From positions 1,302,001-1,366,000 of the forward strand of contig CP060239.1 in NCBI GenBank assembly GCA_023898785.1: 64,000 nucleotides of DNA, given 5' to 3'. The stretch is from Rhodospirillales bacterium. Its GTDB lineage: Bacteria; Pseudomonadota; Alphaproteobacteria; Micavibrionales; Micavibrionaceae. The notes beneath the pieces are model-generated. The model did no database searches and had not been told where the DNA came from. It saw only the letters and a list, made by a program, of their open reading frames with translations. Both the position numbers and the translations under genes were made by a program. Numbering within the stretch: the first letter of the stretch is position 1; each line of letters starts with the position of its first letter. Shown piece after piece: positions 17,142-26,261 of the stretch.

Positions 17142-17852
17142 TTAAAGCAGGTTCAGAAAGGCGGCAGCGGCTTCGAGGTCGCGGAGCATGGCGGCGTCTT
17201 TCTTTTCGGATAGCGGATCGCGGCCATATTTTTCCGCATTGTAAATTTCATCTTTGAAGTGTTCTTCGACGCGCGCGGCGTTGTAAATCTCTTGCGGGGT
17301 GATTGCGCCTTCGATAAAGGCGAGGCCGAGCACCAGCGAACCGGATAAAGGAACAACCAGTTGTAGAGCGGTAAAGCGGGCATCGTCCAGCGCATCGGTC
17401 TTTGTTTGCACGGCTGTGTGCGCGGCGGCTGGTTGTTTGAGCGCAGCCAGATCCGTGGTGGTTTGCAAGGCGCAATCAAACTTATCTTCAAACCATGTGA
17501 GCCAGCGGTCCCAGCTTTCGGCCTGCTTTTCGGCTTGTCCGGCTGGCTGATCTTTTGGTGCGCGGTAGCAGATCAGGTCTGTATCGAGGAATTTGAGGAG
17601 TTCGGCGCTCATCGCAGCGCGCTGCTCAGACACCCGATCTATTTGCGTGCTGAGGATTTGTGTCAGCGGCATTGTTTCGGGATCAATGGTTTCGCCTTGC
17701 GCGGCCCATTCTTCCTGGATAGCTGTCGCCATAGTCTCGCTGGACGCCAGAAGCGTTTTCTTTAGCGGAGTTTTTACCGGGCGGCTATCGAGATGCACCG
17801 CCCAGCCACTGACTTCCTGATGCACAGAGACAAGTTTATAAAATTTTTTCAT
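17142..17852 (-). CDS. ATP12-family F1-ATPase assembly chaperone
   Basis: A 236-residue homologue of mitochondrial Atp12, which binds F1 alpha subunits during ATP synthase assembly. The N-terminus has the family pattern VHLDSRPVKTPLKKTLL at about residues 19-36, followed by IQEEWAAQGETIDPETMPLT near 45-65. The C-terminal helical domain contains LVLGLAFIEGAITPQEIYNAARVEE. The start overlaps the stop of the AsmA-like gene by ATGA, so the two are translationally coupled. The ATP synthase genes themselves are not in this window. Confidence 0.9.
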   Translation of the reverse strand: MKKFYKLVSVHQEVSGWAVHLDSRPVKTPLKKTLLASSETMATAIQEEWAAQGETIDPETMPLTQILSTQIDRVSEQRAAMSAELLKFLDTDLICYRAPKDQPAGQAEKQAESWDRWLTWFEDKFDCALQTTTDLAALKQPAAAHTAVQTKTDALDDARFTALQLVVPLSGSLVLGLAFIEGAITPQEIYNAARVEEHFKDEIYNAEKYGRDPLSEKKDAAMLRDLEAAAAFLNLL

Positions 17853-19714
17853 TTATTGAGGTCCTTGGCTTGCCCCTCTCCGGCTTCCTGCGGTTTTGAA
17901 TCCGGCGCTTCGGGAACAGCTTCGACTTCAGGTTTTTCCGGTGCGGGCAGGAATTCTTTTTCAATTATGAAAGCTTTGCAGGGATGGTCTTGCGCCAAAC
18001 CGAAATCAGCCAGCGTCACGGCATAGAAAGCCGGGTTCACAGCGCCTAAAAGCAGACCACCGACACGCTTGCCTAGATCAAAAACATTCGGGGAGACTTT
18101 CAGATCCGGAAGAGGACCGGATACATTAATGGCTGAAGCAATATCGCCAATCGCCACATTCTTTGGTTTTGGTTCCAGAACCATTTCAAGCTGGTCAGCC
18201 TTAAAATCGTAGGTACCCTCACCATAAAGTGTAATGCTTTTGGTATCGACAAAGACAGAGTCGCTATGTCCCTTGAGGTTTTTGACATCGAGATTGACGA
18301 TGACGCAGTTCATATTGAGATCGCTCTCTTTTTCAAAGCTTGGCAGCAAAGCATTCAGCAAACCGCTGCCCCAAAGATCAAGCAGCCCGGCGCGCATCTT
18401 ACCTTGCCCGCCGACAAAACCAACTTTTCCCGAAAGTCCTTCTATCAAACCATCCATGCTTGTGCTTTGCGAAGACAAGTCTATTAAAATATCGCCGTGA
18501 CCTTCGATAGTGACTTCACCGGTGCTGAGTTGTTTTTGAAGAGCTCTGTAATCAAAGCCTTTGACTGCAATTTTCTGTATCAATTTGGCCGGGCTTTTGG
18601 AGGTCAGCAAATCGACGTGGCCACTGAGTTCTCCCCCCACGATTTTCCCCTCCAAGGGGCCGATATGAAGATCTCCTTCTTCTAGGATCAGCGGGGCTTT
18701 TAATTTCCCAAGCTCGACTGCCCCGACCTTAAATTTTTGCACATCCAGATTCAAGTCCAGCGTCAGGCCACTCAAGTCCAGAGCGGCGTTTTGCTCGCCA
18801 AAAATTTTATCAAGAGCATCAATGGTCCTTTGCGCAGGAGATTCTCCAGTAACATCGCTTAAGATTAATTCATTGCTGGTTACTTTACCGAAAATCAAGG
18901 GCGTTTCACCCGTCCAATCCAGAGTAACATCCGGATCAATCCGGGTTTTGCCCGGTTCAAGGCGGAGCTGCCCGTTAAACTCCAATTTCCCGGAACTGGC
19001 TCGGTCCATGTCGATATGACCATGCAGCACTTCTTTTTGTTTATTTAGCAGGACAATATTTTCAAATTTATAGCCGCCAATAACGGTATTATGAATTGAC
19101 CCCCGTGCGGTCAAATCGGCCAACGAAATTTCAAAATCGCGCTGGCGGCCAATTACGTAGGTATGCCTTCCGGGTTTTCCTTTTGTTTGCAGCCCAAATT
19201 TGGCATGAAGCGGCGAATTATCAATTGCCCCTTCAACGATGAAGGTGGCCCGCGCATCCTGTTCACGCACGTTCATAGCGCTTACTTCTATGCTTTTGTT
19301 CAGTATGCTGCCCGGCTTAGCCATTAGGTTTTCAATGTGAATATCTTTGAAATGACCTGGCCGGAACAGTGCATCGAAAAAGGGCATCACCAGACGCGCT
19401 GCACCGATGCGGATCATTGTTTCGCCCATACCATCATCACCGCCGCGCAGCTGTACGTCGGTAATATCAATGGCAATATTGGGGAAAAAACGCATAGAAT
19501 TGAGTGTGCCGATGCGAGCGGTATAGGGCGTCGTGTCGGTGAGGAATTCCTCTATGGATTCGCGCAGAACCGGGCTGTTACCGCCTAGGCGCGAGAGCGC
19601 GGTTGCTAAAATAAACAAAATCACGCCAATGATGGCCAGCCATTTTAAAATGCGCAAGACGACAGATTCCCAGCCCTTATATTCCGGCACTTGGGGGGCG
19701 TTTTCTTCGCTCAT
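17849..19714 (-). CDS. AsmA-like protein
   Basis: A 621-residue protein with one N-terminal membrane helix (about residues 20-43) followed by a long periplasmic beta-rich region. This fits the AsmA/TamB-like superfamily of bridge-like proteins linked to outer-membrane lipid homeostasis. The C-terminal AsmA-like domain is suggested by ALQKQLSTGEVTIEGHGDI near 390 and the later MVLEPKPKNVAIGDIAS and GPLPDLKVSPNVFDLGK. A Pro/Glu-rich tail ends the protein. It overlaps both neighbours by 4 bases (rluC/D upstream, atp12 downstream). The exact cellular role cannot be told from sequence. Confidence 0.82.
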   Translation of the reverse strand: MSEENAPQVPEYKGWESVVLRILKWLAIIGVILFILATALSRLGGNSPVLRESIEEFLTDTTPYTARIGTLNSMRFFPNIAIDITDVQLRGGDDGMGETMIRIGAARLVMPFFDALFRPGHFKDIHIENLMAKPGSILNKSIEVSAMNVREQDARATFIVEGAIDNSPLHAKFGLQTKGKPGRHTYVIGRQRDFEISLADLTARGSIHNTVIGGYKFENIVLLNKQKEVLHGHIDMDRASSGKLEFNGQLRLEPGKTRIDPDVTLDWTGETPLIFGKVTSNELILSDVTGESPAQRTIDALDKIFGEQNAALDLSGLTLDLNLDVQKFKVGAVELGKLKAPLILEEGDLHIGPLEGKIVGGELSGHVDLLTSKSPAKLIQKIAVKGFDYRALQKQLSTGEVTIEGHGDILIDLSSQSTSMDGLIEGLSGKVGFVGGQGKMRAGLLDLWGSGLLNALLPSFEKESDLNMNCVIVNLDVKNLKGHSDSVFVDTKSITLYGEGTYDFKADQLEMVLEPKPKNVAIGDIASAINVSGPLPDLKVSPNVFDLGKRVGGLLLGAVNPAFYAVTLADFGLAQDHPCKAFIIEKEFLPAPEKPEVEAVPEAPDSKPQEAGEGQAKDLNK

Positions 19715-20730
19715 GATTTCGTATCCTCAAACGGATCGGCCTTCAGGCTAGGGCTAAAGCCTAGCGCTTTCCAGGTTTTTTTCAACTCAGGAGGGAGTGG
19801 CGCCGTTACATCAAGCGGAGCTTTACGTCCGGAAGGGTGGGGCAGAATAATGCGGCGCGCGTGCAAATGGAGGCGATCGGCAAGGTTGAGCGCCTTGAGA
19901 TCGGCTTCGGCCTTGCGGCGCGCTTCGTGGGTTTCTTCCTGTTCGGGCAGACGGGCATATTTTTTGTCGCCAACAATCGGGCAACCGATCAATTCAGAAT
20001 GAACGCGGATCTGGTGGGTGCGGCCGGTGCGCGGCCAAAAAGCGACAAAGGCGGCGCTATGCAACGCGCTTTCCAGCACAATGAAATCGGTGATGGCGGA
20101 TTTGCCTTCTTTTTCATCGACGACCATGCGCTCTTTGTTATTGCCGCCTGCCTTGATCAGCGGGGCTTTGATCGTGCCGTCAGGGCGGTCGGGCGCCGGG
20201 CATACAACCGCCCAGTAAATTTTTTTGACTTTACGGGTTTTAAATGCATCGCCCATGGCTTTGGCGGCTTTTGCATTGCGGGCCAGCAAGAGGATGCCGC
20301 TGGTGTCTTTGTCGAGGCGATGAACGAGGCGCGGCTTGACGCCGTCCTTACCGGTCAGGGCCTCCAGCAGCCCATCGATATGGTATTTGGTTTTGCTGCC
20401 GCCTTGGGAGGCTAACCCTGCGGGCTTATTCAGCGCGATCACATCGGCATCTTCGTAAATGACCATCGATTTGATGAAGGCTTTATCCTTATCGGTGATT
20501 TTTACTTTCTCATCTATGGATTTATGTTCGAGTGGCGGAATGCGGATTTCCTGACCGGCTTTAAGCTTGGCGTCAGCTTTTATTCGTTTGCCATCGGCGC
20601 GAATCTGACCTTTACGGATCAGCTTTTGCGCCAACCCATAGGGCAGTTCGGGCACGTTTTTTTTCAGCCAGCGATCCAGGCGCTGGCCATCATCATCGGC
20701 TTTGACTTCGATTTGCCGGACGTTGCTCAT
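19711..20730 (-). CDS. RluC/RluD-family 23S rRNA pseudouridine synthase
   Basis: A 339-residue RNA pseudouridine synthase. An S4 domain covers about residues 10-70 (DDGQRLDRWLKKNVPELPYG, ending in the RKGQIRADGKR loop). The catalytic domain has the active-site motif HRLDKDTSGILLLARN near 160 with its aspartate, and PRTGRTHQIRVH near 235. The frame stays open upstream to 20838, but the S4 domain and the ATGA overlap with the crcB stop set the start at 20730. RluC and RluD cannot be separated reliably without alignment. Confidence 0.92.
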   Translation of the reverse strand: MSNVRQIEVKADDDGQRLDRWLKKNVPELPYGLAQKLIRKGQIRADGKRIKADAKLKAGQEIRIPPLEHKSIDEKVKITDKDKAFIKSMVIYEDADVIALNKPAGLASQGGSKTKYHIDGLLEALTGKDGVKPRLVHRLDKDTSGILLLARNAKAAKAMGDAFKTRKVKKIYWAVVCPAPDRPDGTIKAPLIKAGGNNKERMVVDEKEGKSAITDFIVLESALHSAAFVAFWPRTGRTHQIRVHSELIGCPIVGDKKYARLPEQEETHEARRKAEADLKALNLADRLHLHARRIILPHPSGRKAPLDVTAPLPPELKKTWKALGFSPSLKADPFEDTKS

Positions 20731-21107
20731 GACACACATGCTCGCACAATGGCCATGGCAGCGAACAACCCGGCGATGGACAGGATTACGGAGCCGCCGA
20801 GATATAGCGCACTGTAAAGATAGGACCCGCGTTCCCACAAGTTCACGAAATCCAGCGAGAAGGTGGAAAAGGTTGTGAAAGCGCCGAGAAAGCCGGTGAC
20901 GATAAACATGCGCATGGTTTCGGAAGGATGCCAGTAATGGGCGAATATGGCGATCAGCAGGCCCATAATGAAGGAGCCAACGATATTCACCGTTAATGTG
21001 CCGTAGGGAAAGCCATGGCCGAGCAGCTTCACCGCGCCCACATTGACGCCGTGGCGCATTACAGCGCCTAAAGCGCCTCCGGCGGCAATTGCGAGTATTG
21101 CGTTCAT
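20727..21107 (-). CDS. crcB: Fluoride ion exporter CrcB (Fluc)
   Basis: A 126-residue, four-helix fluoride channel subunit that works as an antiparallel dimer. Diagnostic sequences are GGALGAVMRHGVN near residue 10, GTLTVNIVGSFIMGLL near 36 with the pore Asn, and GFLGAFTTFSTFSLD near 73 with the phenylalanine box. It is the first gene of the four-gene chain crcB-rluC/D-asmA-atp12, each joined by a 4-base overlap. I did not see a convincing fluoride riboswitch in the 50 bases before it. Confidence 0.95.
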   Translation of the reverse strand: MNAILAIAAGGALGAVMRHGVNVGAVKLLGHGFPYGTLTVNIVGSFIMGLLIAIFAHYWHPSETMRMFIVTGFLGAFTTFSTFSLDFVNLWERGSYLYSALYLGGSVILSIAGLFAAMAIVRACVS

Positions 21108-21157
21108 CGAAAATTCTCCTTACAAAGCATTATCAGGTTGTAATGGAGTTCAGCCAT

Positions 21158-22048
21158 ATGTTCAATCATCTTCATCCATCACATAAGGGAATCGTTTTAG
21201 CCTTTATCGGCTTTACGGCCTTTGCCTTTAGCGATGTGGTTTCGAAATGGCTGCTGCAATATTATTCGACCTATCAGGTGGTTTTTATAAATCACAGTAC
21301 GGCCTGCCTTTATTTGCTGGCGGCTTTACACATGTCTGCGAGCCTAAAGACTCTGAAGCGCAGCACCAAAATCTCTTTACACCTCTTTCGCGGGGTGCTG
21401 AATACCTGCGTTGCCCTTTCGGTGATTTTTTCCTTCTCGCGATTGCCGATTGCCGATGTGTATGCGTTTTTATTCACGGTGCCGTTTTTTTCGGCGCTTT
21501 TGGGGGTGGCGTTTTACAAACAGGCTATCGGCCTGCATAGAGGCCTTGCGATTGTTATAGGCTTTACGGGGGTCGTTATCGGTCTACAGCCGGGCAGCGA
21601 AGGGTTTAGTCCATGGCTGATTGTTCCTATTTTGGCAGGGTTTCTGATTGCCCTGAAATTTACAATTTCCAGATCTTTGGAGGGGGAAAACACCTTACTG
21701 TTGGGCCTTTGGCCTTTGCTGGTGTCTGCGCCGCTTGCAGGACTGCTCAGCATCAGCAGTTTTGAAATGCTGAACTTTACGCATTTTGCCATGCATCTGT
21801 TTACCGGGCTTTGTATTGCAACCGGGCTTGTTTGCGTTTCGCAGGCCTTTCGGATTGCCCCTGCGGCCGCCGTTTCACCGATTTTGTATACAGAAATGAT
21901 CTGGGCGCTGTTGTTTGGTTTTCTGATTTTTGGAGATGCGCCCGATCTTATGATGATGGTCGGCGCGGGGATTATCATTTTAAGCGGGATTTATCTTGTC
22001 GAAACAGAGCGGCGGAATGGCCGCAGCAATATTAAAGTAAAATCTTAA
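21158..22048 (+). CDS. EamA/DMT-superfamily transporter
   Basis: A ten-helix inner-membrane transporter formed from two EamA repeats, 297 residues from the ATG at 21158. The first repeat begins GIVLAFIGFTAFAFSDVVSKW and contains SFSRLPIADVYAFLFTVPFF near residue 105. The second ends LLFGFLIFGDAPDLMMMVGAGIII. Substrates in the family range over drugs, amino acids and metabolites; none can be assigned. The start is uncertain: ATG 21158 has GGAG 9 bases upstream, ATG 21143 is also in frame, and the frame opens at 21089 inside crcB on the other strand. Divergent from crcB. Confidence 0.85.
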   Translation: MFNHLHPSHKGIVLAFIGFTAFAFSDVVSKWLLQYYSTYQVVFINHSTACLYLLAALHMSASLKTLKRSTKISLHLFRGVLNTCVALSVIFSFSRLPIADVYAFLFTVPFFSALLGVAFYKQAIGLHRGLAIVIGFTGVVIGLQPGSEGFSPWLIVPILAGFLIALKFTISRSLEGENTLLLGLWPLLVSAPLAGLLSISSFEMLNFTHFAMHLFTGLCIATGLVCVSQAFRIAPAAAVSPILYTEMIWALLFGFLIFGDAPDLMMMVGAGIIILSGIYLVETERRNGRSNIKVKS

Positions 22049-22064
22049 TAATTGCTTTTTTATA

Positions 22065-22092
22065 AATCAATACGATATGTTTCGTATTGATT
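22065..22092. other. Perfect 11-bp stem-loop between eamA and terC
   Basis: Arms aatcaatacga and tcgtattgatt with a 6-base loop, 17 bases after the transporter stop and 90 bases before terC. Neither side carries a clear T-run after the stem, so it could be a weak terminator or a dyad operator site for terC. Confidence 0.5.
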
Positions 22093-22181
22093 GTAAGCCT
22101 TGCTGAGCCTGTATTAAACCGTAGAAAATACCTTAGTAAAGAGTTATAGTTGCTCTTTGAGTATTTTAGAAAGACAACAAA

Positions 22182-22913
22182 ATGGACTGGCTGTTTAGTG
22201 TCGATTTATGGATGAGTTTTCTTACGCTGGTCGTACTTGAAATCATTTTGGGTATCGATAACATCATTTTTCTTTCCATTGTTGCATCCAGACTCCCTGC
22301 AGAAAAACAAAAAGCAGCCCGATTGATCGGCCTAGCGTTCGCCCTTCTCATGCGCATCGCGCTGTTACTCAGCATTTCATGGCTGACCCACATCACGGTC
22401 ATTGTACTTAGTATTGCCGGTCATGATGTCTCGTGGCGCGATCTTGTTTTAGGACTTGGCGGATTGTTTCTGCTTTACAAAGGCACACGCGAGATTCATA
22501 GCACTGTAGAGGGCGACGACCATGATACGGCGAACATCTCTAAAGCCGCAACTTTCGGCAGTGTGATCACCCAGATTGTCATCATCGATATGGTTTTTTC
22601 CCTTGATTCCGTGATTACGGCCGTGGGGATGACAGATCATGTCCCGGTCATGATCGCGGCTGTAGCCATCGCAATCGTGATGATGATGTTTGCCGCAGAG
22701 CCTGCCAGCCGTTTCGTTCAGGAAAATTTATCCATCAAGATGCTCGCCCTCAGTTTCCTGCTGCTGGTTGGGGTGGCCCTGATCGCCGATGCGATGCATT
22801 TCCACATTCCGCGCGGTTATCTGTATTTTGCGATTGCCTTCTCTCTCGGTGTAGAATCGTTAACCCTGCTCGCTCAAAAAAGAAGTGAAAAGAGAAAAGC
22901 CGCGCGGGCATAG
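22182..22913 (+). CDS. TerC family integral membrane protein
   Basis: A 243-residue membrane protein with seven or so helices. The acidic TerC motifs within helices are present: LEIILGIDNIIFLSI near residues 19-33 and the matching DMVFSLDSVITAVGM near 133-147. These paired Asp-containing segments are typical of TerC/Alx proteins, linked in other bacteria to manganese export or tellurite resistance and to loading metal on exported proteins. No tellurite-resistance partners are nearby. Transcribed alone, convergent with rarA three bases downstream. Confidence 0.92.
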   Translation: MDWLFSVDLWMSFLTLVVLEIILGIDNIIFLSIVASRLPAEKQKAARLIGLAFALLMRIALLLSISWLTHITVIVLSIAGHDVSWRDLVLGLGGLFLLYKGTREIHSTVEGDDHDTANISKAATFGSVITQIVIIDMVFSLDSVITAVGMTDHVPVMIAAVAIAIVMMMFAAEPASRFVQENLSIKMLALSFLLLVGVALIADAMHFHIPRGYLYFAIAFSLGVESLTLLAQKRSEKRKAARA

Positions 22914-22916
22914 AGG

Positions 22917-24206
22917 TTAAGACTTACGGCGTTTTTCCCAATACTCCAGCCTCTTTTTGATTTCGCGTTCAAAACCGCGTTCGGCGGGCTGGTAAAATTC
23001 ATGACGTTTCAAACCGTCTGGGAAATAGCTTTGGCCGGAAAAACCTTCGAGGGTGTCGTGGTCATATTGATAACCCAAACCGTAACCTTCGCTTTTCATC
23101 AACTTGGTCGGTGCGTTCATCGCGTGTTTGGGCGGCATCAATGAGCCTGTTTCCTGAGCGGCACGTTTGGCAGTCTTCAGAGCCATATAGCTGGCGTTGG
23201 ATTTGGGGGCACATGCGAGATAAGTGCAGGCCTGAGCCATTGCCAGCTCCCCTTCCGGCAAGCCGAGGCGCTCATAAGCTGTCCATGCATTGTTTGCAAT
23301 TACAAGGGCTTGCGGATCGGCGTTAGAAATATCCTCGCTGGCCATGCAGGTCATACGGCGCAGAATGGTCGCCGGATCTTCCCCACCAACAAGCATACGG
23401 GCCATCCAATACAGCGCTCCATCAACGTCCGAGGCACGCAGCGATTTATGAAAGGCGCTCAAGAGGTTATAATGCGCTTCGTTACCTTTATCGTAAAGTG
23501 GGGCGCGGCGCTGAACCAAAGCCAATAAACCTTCTTCGTCCAGTATTTCACCTTGGGCGATGATTTGTTCGGCCATGGAGAGCGCATAGCGGCCATCGCC
23601 ATCAGCCATGGTTTTAAGAAGTGCGCGCGCTTCGGGTGCAAGAGGTAGCGGCGCGTCTTTTTCCGCCTTTTGCAACAAAGCTTCAAGAGCTTCATCATCC
23701 AAGCGTTTAAGCACAAAAACCTGCGCACGGCTGAGCAGCGCGGCATTGAGTTCAAAAGACGGGTTTTCTGTGGTCGCGCCAATCAGGGTGATGGTGCCAT
23801 CTTCCATAACGGGCAGAAAGGCATCTTGCTGCGATTTATTAAAACGGTGGATTTCGTCTACGAATAGCAATGTGCTCCGCCCGTTTTGTTTTCGGATTTT
23901 CGCTGCATCGAAAACTTTACGCAAATCTCCAACGCCAGAGAAAATCGCTGAGAGCTGCTCAAAATGCAGATCGGTATGATGGGCTAAAATCCGCGCCAGC
24001 GTGGTTTTACCGCAGCCCGGCGGCCCCCAGAAAATCAGAGACGACAGGTGCCCACCGTCCAGCATTTTACGCAAAGGGGCACCTTTGCCAACGATATGAT
24101 CTTGCCCGACAACATCTTCTATGCAATGCGGGCGCAGTCGATCGGCCAGCGGCCTACGCTCGTCGAGAGCGGCACCTTCCTGATCTACTGCGAATAAATC
24201 CCCCAT
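22917..24206 (-). CDS. rarA: Replication-associated recombination protein RarA (MgsA)
   Basis: A 429-residue AAA+ ATPase related to clamp-loader proteins, acting at stalled replication forks. Walker A is GPPGCGKTTLARI near residue 60; Walker B with its RarA context is FVDEIHRFNKSQQDAFLP near 112; sensor 1 is IGATTENPSF near 140. The C-terminal tetramerisation domain ends with the family-typical YQYDHDTLEGFSGQSYFPDG. Full length. Divergent from nadA, with 90 bases between the starts. Confidence 0.95.
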   Translation of the reverse strand: MGDLFAVDQEGAALDERRPLADRLRPHCIEDVVGQDHIVGKGAPLRKMLDGGHLSSLIFWGPPGCGKTTLARILAHHTDLHFEQLSAIFSGVGDLRKVFDAAKIRKQNGRSTLLFVDEIHRFNKSQQDAFLPVMEDGTITLIGATTENPSFELNAALLSRAQVFVLKRLDDEALEALLQKAEKDAPLPLAPEARALLKTMADGDGRYALSMAEQIIAQGEILDEEGLLALVQRRAPLYDKGNEAHYNLLSAFHKSLRASDVDGALYWMARMLVGGEDPATILRRMTCMASEDISNADPQALVIANNAWTAYERLGLPEGELAMAQACTYLACAPKSNASYMALKTAKRAAQETGSLMPPKHAMNAPTKLMKSEGYGLGYQYDHDTLEGFSGQSYFPDGLKRHEFYQPAERGFEREIKKRLEYWEKRRKS

Positions 24207-24270
24207 TTTTTATACCCCTTACGCTTGACCTTGACCGTTTAAATATGTGAGATATCTTTTTATATCATCA

Positions 24271-24287
24271 GGCGCGAACATTTAAAG
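24271..24287. repeat. 17-bp exact repeat, copy 2 (copy 1 at 17131-17147)
   Basis: ggcgcgaacatttaaag occurs here, 10 bases before the nadA start, and again at 17131-17147, where it spans the stop codon of atp12. An exact 17-mer pair is not expected by chance in 64 kb. No further copies were noticed. Confidence 0.5.
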
Positions 24288-24296
24288 AACAAACTT

Positions 24297-25307
24297 ATGT
24301 CAGCAGAACGGTTAGACTATACGGGTGAAGTTGCGAAAGCGACCACGCCGCTTTATGAGCGACTGAAAAAGCAGTACAGTCCTGAGCGCTGGCAAACTCT
24401 TGCTCCCTATATTCACGAGATCAACCGGCTAAAAAAAGAAAAGAATGCGGTCATTCTGGCGCATAACTATATGACGCCGGATGTGTTTTACGGGGTTGGC
24501 GACGTGATGGGCGATTCCCTGATGCTGGCGCAAAAAGCGGCGCAGAGCACGGCTGATATTATTATCCAATGCGGTGTGCATTTCATGGCTGAGACCTCGA
24601 AGATCCTGTGCCCTGATAAAAAAGTCATTATTCCGGATATGAAAGCCGGATGCTCACTGGCTGAAAGCATCACCGGCGAGGATGTGCGCAGGCTGAAAGA
24701 ACAGCATCCAGGCATTCCGGTCGTATCGTATGTGAACACGAGCGCCGATGTAAAGGCGGAGAGCGATGTGTGCTGCACGTCTTCGAATGCATTGAAGATC
24801 GTCAATGCGCTGGGCGAACAAGGGCATGACACAGTGATTATGACGCCGGATAAGTTTTTGGCACAAAATGTGGCCGCCGAGACGGATGTAAAGATTATCA
24901 TCTGGGACGGAACCTGCATGGTGCATGAGCGTTTCACCGCCGAAGACGTCAAGAAAATGCGCGCCGATCACCCGGGGATTTTTGTGCTGGCGCATCCTGA
25001 ATGCCCACCAGAAGTGATGGCGGAGGCCGATTATGCGGGCTCCACTGCGCAGATGGATGATTATATTAAGGAGCACCAACCTAAAATGGCAGTGCTGTAT
25101 ACGGAATGTTCGATGAGTGACAATATCGCCGCGGCCAATCCGGGCGTTGAGATGATCGGCACCTGCCAGATGTGTCCGCATATGAAGCGCATTACCTTGC
25201 CGAAAATCCTTAATGCGCTGCAAGATGAAGGCCCGGAAGTTGAGATTGATGCGGAGATAGCCGAGCGCGCCAAGGCACCGATTGAGCGGATGCTGGAGTT
25301 GAGTTAG
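24297..25307 (+). CDS. nadA: Quinolinate synthase A
   Basis: A 4Fe-4S enzyme that condenses iminoaspartate with dihydroxyacetone phosphate to quinolinate in NAD synthesis. The 336 residues are standard. The three cluster cysteines appear in KAGCSLAES near residue 120, DGTCMVHERF near 205 and TCQMCPHMKR near 290. Other signatures are NYMTPDVFYGVGDVMGDSL near 60-80 and ECSMSDNIA near 272. nadC follows after a palindromic repeat. The usual first enzyme gene, nadB, is not in this window. Confidence 0.97.
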   Translation: MSAERLDYTGEVAKATTPLYERLKKQYSPERWQTLAPYIHEINRLKKEKNAVILAHNYMTPDVFYGVGDVMGDSLMLAQKAAQSTADIIIQCGVHFMAETSKILCPDKKVIIPDMKAGCSLAESITGEDVRRLKEQHPGIPVVSYVNTSADVKAESDVCCTSSNALKIVNALGEQGHDTVIMTPDKFLAQNVAAETDVKIIIWDGTCMVHERFTAEDVKKMRADHPGIFVLAHPECPPEVMAEADYAGSTAQMDDYIKEHQPKMAVLYTECSMSDNIAAANPGVEMIGTCQMCPHMKRITLPKILNALQDEGPEVEIDAEIAERAKAPIERMLELS

Positions 25308-25312
25308 CACAG

Positions 25313-25399
25313 TGTCATTGTGAGGAGGCACGGCCACGAAGCAATCCATAATATTTGTACTTGTGACCCTGGATTGCTTCGCTTACGCTCGCAATGACG
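25313..25399. repeat. Palindromic repeat R5 between nadA and nadC
   Basis: Starts tgtcattgtgaggaggc, contains cgaagcaatcc and ggattgcttcg, and ends cgctcgcaatgac. It occupies most of the 108-base gap between the two NAD-synthesis genes. A stable hairpin here could act as a partial terminator or as a stabiliser of the nadA mRNA end. Confidence 0.92.
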
Positions 25400-25415
25400 A
25401 AAGGTAAAAATATTT

Positions 25416-26261
25416 ATGACTTTATCCCCCATCATCATCGAAGATATTGTCAAAACAGCCCTGAAGGAAGATTTGGGACATGGGTTTGATATTACGTCAA
25501 ACCTGCTGATCCCGGCTGGACAATCGGCGCGCGGGGTTTTGCGGGCGCGGCAAGATGGGCGGCTGGCGGGGCTGATTGTTGCGCTTTCCACTTTCTCTCT
25601 CACCGATATTGATTTTGACATGACGGTCATGACCGAGGACGGGGCGGATTTGAGCGCCGGGGACGTGATCGCCGAAATTGAAGGGCCGGTGCGCAGCCTT
25701 CTTACAGCTGAGCGGGTCGCATTGAATTTTATGAGCCATATGAGCGGCGTGGCGACGCTGACGGCCCGCTATGTCGAAAAGGTAAAAGATACGGGCGTTG
25801 AGATTTGTGATACGCGTAAAACTTTGCCGGGGCTGCGCTTGCTGCAGAAATACGCCGTGGAGATCGGTGGTGGGGCGAACCACCGTTTCGGGCTGGATGA
25901 TGCCATTTTGATTAAAGACAACCATATCGCGGCGGTTGGCAGCATTGATGAGGCGCTAAATCAGGCTCATATGCTGGCCGGGCATACCAAGAAAATAGAG
26001 ATTGAGGTTGATACTCTGGCGCAGCTTGAAGATGTTTTGGCTAACGGCAAAGCCGATATTGTGATGCTTGATAATTTTGGGCTGAAAGATCTCAAAAAAG
26101 CCGTGCAGCTTTGCAAGAAGCAAATTACCAGCGAGGCCTCTGGGAGTGTAAACCTTGAAACTGTACGCACAATCGCCGAAACCGGGGTTGATTATATCTC
26201 GATTGGCGCTTTGACCCATAGCGCCCCGGCGCTGGATATCGCGCTGGATATAGATGTGTAA
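25416..26261 (+). CDS. nadC: Nicotinate-nucleotide pyrophosphorylase (carboxylating)
   Basis: Converts quinolinate and PRPP to nicotinate mononucleotide, the step after NadA. 281 residues. Typical segments are AERVALNFMSHMSGVAT near residue 100, the PRPP/quinolinate-binding DTRKTLPGLRLLQKYAV near 130 and NHRFGLDDAILIKDNHI near 153, plus VDYISIGALTHSAPALDI at the C-terminus. The start is 17 bases after repeat R5. The end overlaps the DUF167 gene by 8 bases. Confidence 0.97.
   Translation: MTLSPIIIEDIVKTALKEDLGHGFDITSNLLIPAGQSARGVLRARQDGRLAGLIVALSTFSLTDIDFDMTVMTEDGADLSAGDVIAEIEGPVRSLLTAERVALNFMSHMSGVATLTARYVEKVKDTGVEICDTRKTLPGLRLLQKYAVEIGGGANHRFGLDDAILIKDNHIAAVGSIDEALNQAHMLAGHTKKIEIEVDTLAQLEDVLANGKADIVMLDNFGLKDLKKAVQLCKKQITSEASGSVNLETVRTIAETGVDYISIGALTHSAPALDIALDIDV

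Noticed and set aside
20731..20838. N-terminal extension of the pseudouridine synthase
   Set aside because: It overlaps crcB, has no S4-domain similarity and would lose the ATGA junction; the start at 20730 is far better.
21050..21157. Fluoride riboswitch before crcB
   Set aside because: The stretch upstream of crcB to the EamA start is only about 50 bases and shows no convincing pseudoknot-forming pattern by eye.
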